The notes under the pieces: model-generated | The model's input: the letters and a program-made list of their open reading frames with translations, nothing else | Told to the model about the DNA's origin: nothing | The model's database searches: none | Shown: positions 44,901 through 45,126 of the stretch, one piece after another | Numbering within the stretch: position 1 is the first letter of the stretch | Layout: every line of letters begins with the position of its first letter | Origin: Pirellulaceae bacterium | Lineage (GTDB): Bacteria; Planctomycetota; Planctomycetia; Pirellulales; Pirellulaceae | Direction of reading: 5' to 3' | Assembly (NCBI GenBank): GCA_030748485.1 | Contig: JASMLW010000333.1 | Span: forward strand, 1-45,126 | DNA: 45,126 bases | Position numbers and translations under genes: made by a program

Positions 44901-45126
44901 ATGAATAGTCCGTTTGCGGTATGGCTGCGCCTCACGATCATGATGTTTATCCAGTTCTTCATCTGGGGCGCCTGGTACGTCACCGCACCTTCCTACCTGG
45001 GAACGATCGGATTCAAGTCCGAGGATTTCGCCTGGACATATTCGGTTGGACCCATCGCGGGCATCATCACCCCGCTCTTTTTGGGAATCATCGCAGATCG
45101 TTGGATCGCCACCGAACGCATTCTGG
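44901..45126 (+). CDS. MFS transporter, nucleoside:H+ symporter (NupG/XapB) type, partial
   Basis: The first 75 residues of a protein that continues beyond the window: [39 protein letters not shown], then [20 protein letters not shown]. The I-W-G-A-W-Y-V-T first helix and the G-I-I-A-D-R-W loop after helix 2 are typical of the nucleoside:proton symporter branch of the major facilitator superfamily, common in planctomycetes. Such proteins import nucleosides or related compounds across the inner membrane. The ATG at 44901 has a weak upstream GAG. Exact substrate cannot be told from this fragment. Confidence 0.82.
   Translation, partial: MNSPFAVWLRLTIMMFIQFFIWGAWYVTAPSYLGTIGFKSEDFAWTYSVGPIAGIITPLFLGIIADRWIATERIL

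Overview
The window looks like a chromosomal segment of a planctomycete, probably of the Pirellulales type. It is GC-rich with strongly GC-biased third codon positions. It carries families that are hallmark expansions of the phylum: two PSD1/DUF1549-DUF1553 cytochrome proteins each followed by a DUF1501 protein, an orphan DUF1501 gene, a DUF1501 remnant, a PVC-type heme-binding dehydrogenase with HEAT repeats, a sulfatase, a ThuA-like protein, membrane-anchored PQQ propellers, leucine-rich repeats joined to a LamG-like domain, and the N-terminus of a planctomycete ECF sigma factor. This assignment is inferred from gene content; no rRNA or tRNA gene was seen.

Layout. 1-2.2 kb: a small membrane protein converging on a TrhO-RluA fusion (tRNA hydroxylase plus pseudouridine synthase). 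2.5-8.8 kb: a tight three-gene operon (PPC-domain protein, PSD1 protein with an Ig-like N-terminus, DUF1501). 8.8-9.45 kb: a gene-poor stretch with two copies of a palindromic element. 9.45-11.36 kb: a minus-strand operon of a YtrA-type GntR regulator, an SPFH (slipin-like) membrane protein and an unknown 185-aa protein, joined by TGATG overlaps and headed by a palindrome that coincides with the promoter. 11.4-11.9 kb: gene debris including a DUF1501 fragment. 11.9-15.1 kb: Tat-exported enolase-superfamily protein and a membrane-anchored PQQ propeller. 15.2-18.3 kb: sulfatase, unknown membrane protein, and a truncated ECF sigma gene abutting the tail of another gene. 18.3-21.5 kb: minus-strand PQQ propeller and DUF1501. 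21.6-30.8 kb: WD40 lipoprotein, two divergent beta-helix proteins, a double alpha/beta-hydrolase and a ThuA-like protein. 30.8-35.4 kb: PVC heme dehydrogenase and an esterase on the minus strand. 35.5-36 kb: repeat cluster. 36-38.1 kb: heme-sensing hybrid histidine kinase. 38.4-40.4 kb: small membrane protein and a LamG/LRR protein. 40.6-44.4 kb: second PSD1-DUF1501 pair. 44.4-45.1 kb: hairpins and the start of an MFS nucleoside-type transporter that runs off the window.

Most products carry export signals (Sec, Tat or lipoprotein), so the segment mainly encodes cell-envelope proteins: c-type heme proteins, propellers, beta-helices, hydrolases and a sulfatase. A role in breakdown of complex, possibly sulfated, polysaccharides is plausible but is inference. 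The best candidates for something undescribed are the GntR-SPFH-unknown operon with its palindromic operator, the TrhO-RluA fusion, and the double alpha/beta-hydrolase. At the DNA level there is a recurrent habit of unrelated 10-17 bp tandem duplications at gene edges (eight seen). No CRISPR array, transposase, tRNA or rRNA gene was found.
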